DNA of 64,000 nucleotides, from positions 1,838,463 to 1,902,462 of the forward strand of contig CM074807.1 of NCBI GenBank assembly GCA_037447605.1, given 5' to 3'. Origin of the DNA: Zygnema circumcarinatum. Its lineage: Eukaryota; Streptophyta; Zygnematophyceae; Zygnematales; Zygnemataceae. This document shows, one piece after another, positions 62,268 through 64,000 of this stretch. Below the pieces are notes generated by a model. The model saw only the letters and a list, made by a program, of their open reading frames with translations. It did no database searches and was not told where the DNA came from. A program made the position numbers and the translations under genes. Position 1 is the stretch's first letter, and every line of letters starts with the position of its first letter.

Positions 62268-64000
62268 TGGGAGCGATTAGCAGTCCCATGCAAAGAGGAA
62301 ACGCCTGTAAACTTCTTCATCAATGAGCGACATTCAGAAGCATGTACGGACAGGGGCTCGTGATGCCAATTGCTATTCGCCCTAAGTTTCACAGTGAGAG
62401 TTCGCGCAGGGCTCATAGGCGTAGATGAACCATGTACCAGGGGTTTTTCAAATGCTGTGTTTCGCACATACGCCCTTTAGCATAGTACTCGCATGCTCAA
62501 AAAGAGTAGTCATTTCCATGTTAAGAAGATCTGTTGGGCCATCTTAGGCAGAGGCGAGGCACTTTGAAAGTAGATGCTGCATGCATTGTCACACACTTGT
62601 AAATAGCTGTTCGAGAAGTCCTCTGCCAATGCAATATTTGCCCGTCGGGTTGTTTGTCGGAGCATAGGACTACAGAAGCCCATTCAGTAGCCCCTGCAGC
62701 AGCACATGAGCTTCCAGCAGAGAGCAAGCGCTCCAGAGTAGCCATAGCGTAAGGCCTGCACATCGGTGAAGCTGTCACAGCCGACAAAAATTATTTACAG
62801 GGTAGTCCCGTTTCTTGGAATTAGGGTGTGTATACTCCTCACCTTCGAGCAGAGGGCCTTTGATCAGCACTTAGGGTTTACATTTTTTGTCCCCTAAACT
62901 TACGAATTAAAACTAATAATTCAGGTGGCATATGCTTTGATTTACTCGGAACAATTGGGCAAACGTACAAGTGACATTGACACCCTCCACTCAGCCATGT
63001 GATGTGTGACAAGTGCCTGATCAAAATCTCTTGAAAATATGAAGTGACTCAGGGAAAGGTAATGTCTCGTTTAGAGCCAACATTTTGCCCTCGGGTCGTG
63101 CAAACTTTTTCAATCTGACATTATCTTTCCAGTATTCTTTGGCTTCCTAGTTTGTTTATTCAATTTCTTTCCCAGTGCTGTACTTTCCGTTTTCTTTCTC
63201 AGGATATCTCTCCTCCTCGTGGTTTCGGGCTCCTAGTTTGTGATCTCATGTCCTCCTCGTGGTTTCGTCTATTTTCCTGTCAAAGCCCAGCTCTCGGTTT
63301 CCTGGTTTTCTAGGGATGGCGTCATCTGTCCTTTGAGTTGCCTAGCCGTCCCAGCCTCGACCAGTCGCGCTCTCGCGCCGCACGCTCAAGGGCGGGGCCG
63401 CGGGGGTGCTTGCAGGGGAGCCACGTGGCAAACTACAGGTCCAGTACACTGCCACGTGACAGGAAGGCTGCTTAGCTGGCTTAAGAAAGCCAAAACAATA
63501 GGGCGTGTCAGACTTAAAACATTCTCGTAATACTAAAAATTCGATATTCGTAACATTTCGAGTCAACGTTAGTAAAACTAAAATTCTCGAGCGTAGTTTT
63601 TCGCACTCGCGGCGCGGTCCTGTTCGCACTCCGCGATCGCCGTCTTCGCACTTCTCCAAACGCCGTCTTCGCAACTTCGCCCTCGCGCGGGGCCCTCAGA
63701 CTTAGAAACAGCGCCGGCGCGGCGCGCGGAGACCGCTTGTCGGTGTGTCGTGTTGCGCGTCACGTCGCTGCGCGCCGCCACCATCTCCTCTATTGAAAAA
63801 GACGGAGTGGACATTGTACGATCAAAGTGAGGACAGAGAGAGTTGACACAAAAGACAGATGTGTGATTAACGTGGTAAAAAGTACAATGTCCTAATCTGT
63901 TTTATATACATTGCGGCTAGAGCTACACGACAAAAGAGTGTGGAACTAGCCTGAGTAAGGGCGGCTGGGTGTAAGCACAGAGCCGCAAAGGCACAACTAA
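62268..64000. other. 3' flank without recognised genes
   Basis: The first few hundred bases should be 3' UTR of the HSP20-like gene. 63190-63290 holds two imperfect copies of TCCTCCTCGTGGTTTCG about 50 bp apart. 63340-63790 is GC- and CpG-rich and could be the promoter of a gene beyond the window edge. No exon or RNA gene was identified. Confidence 0.4.

Noticed and set aside
62521-63814. Scattered 60-110-residue frames in the right flank
   Set aside because: No start context, splice signals or motifs; consistent with chance in 3' UTR and GC-rich flanking DNA.

Overview
This is nuclear DNA of a green plant of the streptophyte lineage. Genes are split by many short introns (mostly GT-AG, about 80-900 bp) and the products are plant-type: a divergent SEC23 isoform, HDEL-ended BiP, KDEL-ended GRP94, augmin subunit 3, plant-like tripeptidyl peptidase II and a plant DAG-lipase-like protein. 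The sequence alone cannot say whether the source is a streptophyte alga, bryophyte, lycophyte or fern. Nothing prokaryotic or organellar was seen. All exon models were built by hand from splice signals, reading phase and remembered family resemblance; no search was run.

Layout from left to right: 3'-truncated enoyl-CoA hydratase (-, 1-2094); SEC23-type COPII coat protein (-, 3574-9498); a 4.1-kb block of nested DNA transposons (9683-13762); a C2orf69/UPF0565-family protein (+, 13820-15549); a complex I ESSS-like subunit (-, 16656-16961); tripeptidyl peptidase II with 35 exons (-, 18016-32906); a class-3 (DAGL-like) lipase (+, 33527-38576); BiP (-, 39487-42978); GRP94 (+, 43590-49854); augmin subunit AUG3 (-, 50756-58663); an unresolved exon-like stretch (+, about 59360-60324); and an HSP20-like alpha-crystallin-domain protein (+, about 60321-62267). 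The last 1.7 kb shows no gene.

The genes are arranged mostly as divergent pairs with short shared upstream regions: SEC23/C2orf69-like (about 240 bp before the transposons arrived), TPP2/lipase (about 375-620 bp), BiP/GRP94 (611 bp) and AUG3/the unresolved exons. The BiP/GRP94 pair is the most striking. The two main ER-lumen chaperones face away from one 611-bp region carrying an exact plant ERSE-I (CCAAT-N10-CACG), a UPRE-type CCACGTCA, two CACGTG boxes and a perfect TTCnnGAA heat-shock palindrome, which suggests one shared unfolded-protein-response promoter. SEC23 (ER export), BiP and GRP94 (ER folding), TPP2 (cytosolic peptide breakdown) and the HSP20-like protein make the window rich in protein-quality-control functions, though co-regulation beyond BiP/GRP94 is not shown.

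The transposon block is a nested set. An outer TA-flanked inverted-repeat element holds a hAT-like element with perfect 8-bp duplications (itself holding a TA-flanked MITE), a TTA-flanked Harbinger-type MITE with a matching empty site nearby, a MULE-like element with about 136-bp terminal repeats, and a roughly 330-bp inverted repeat. It separates two divergent genes and ends 57 bp before the C2orf69-like start codon.
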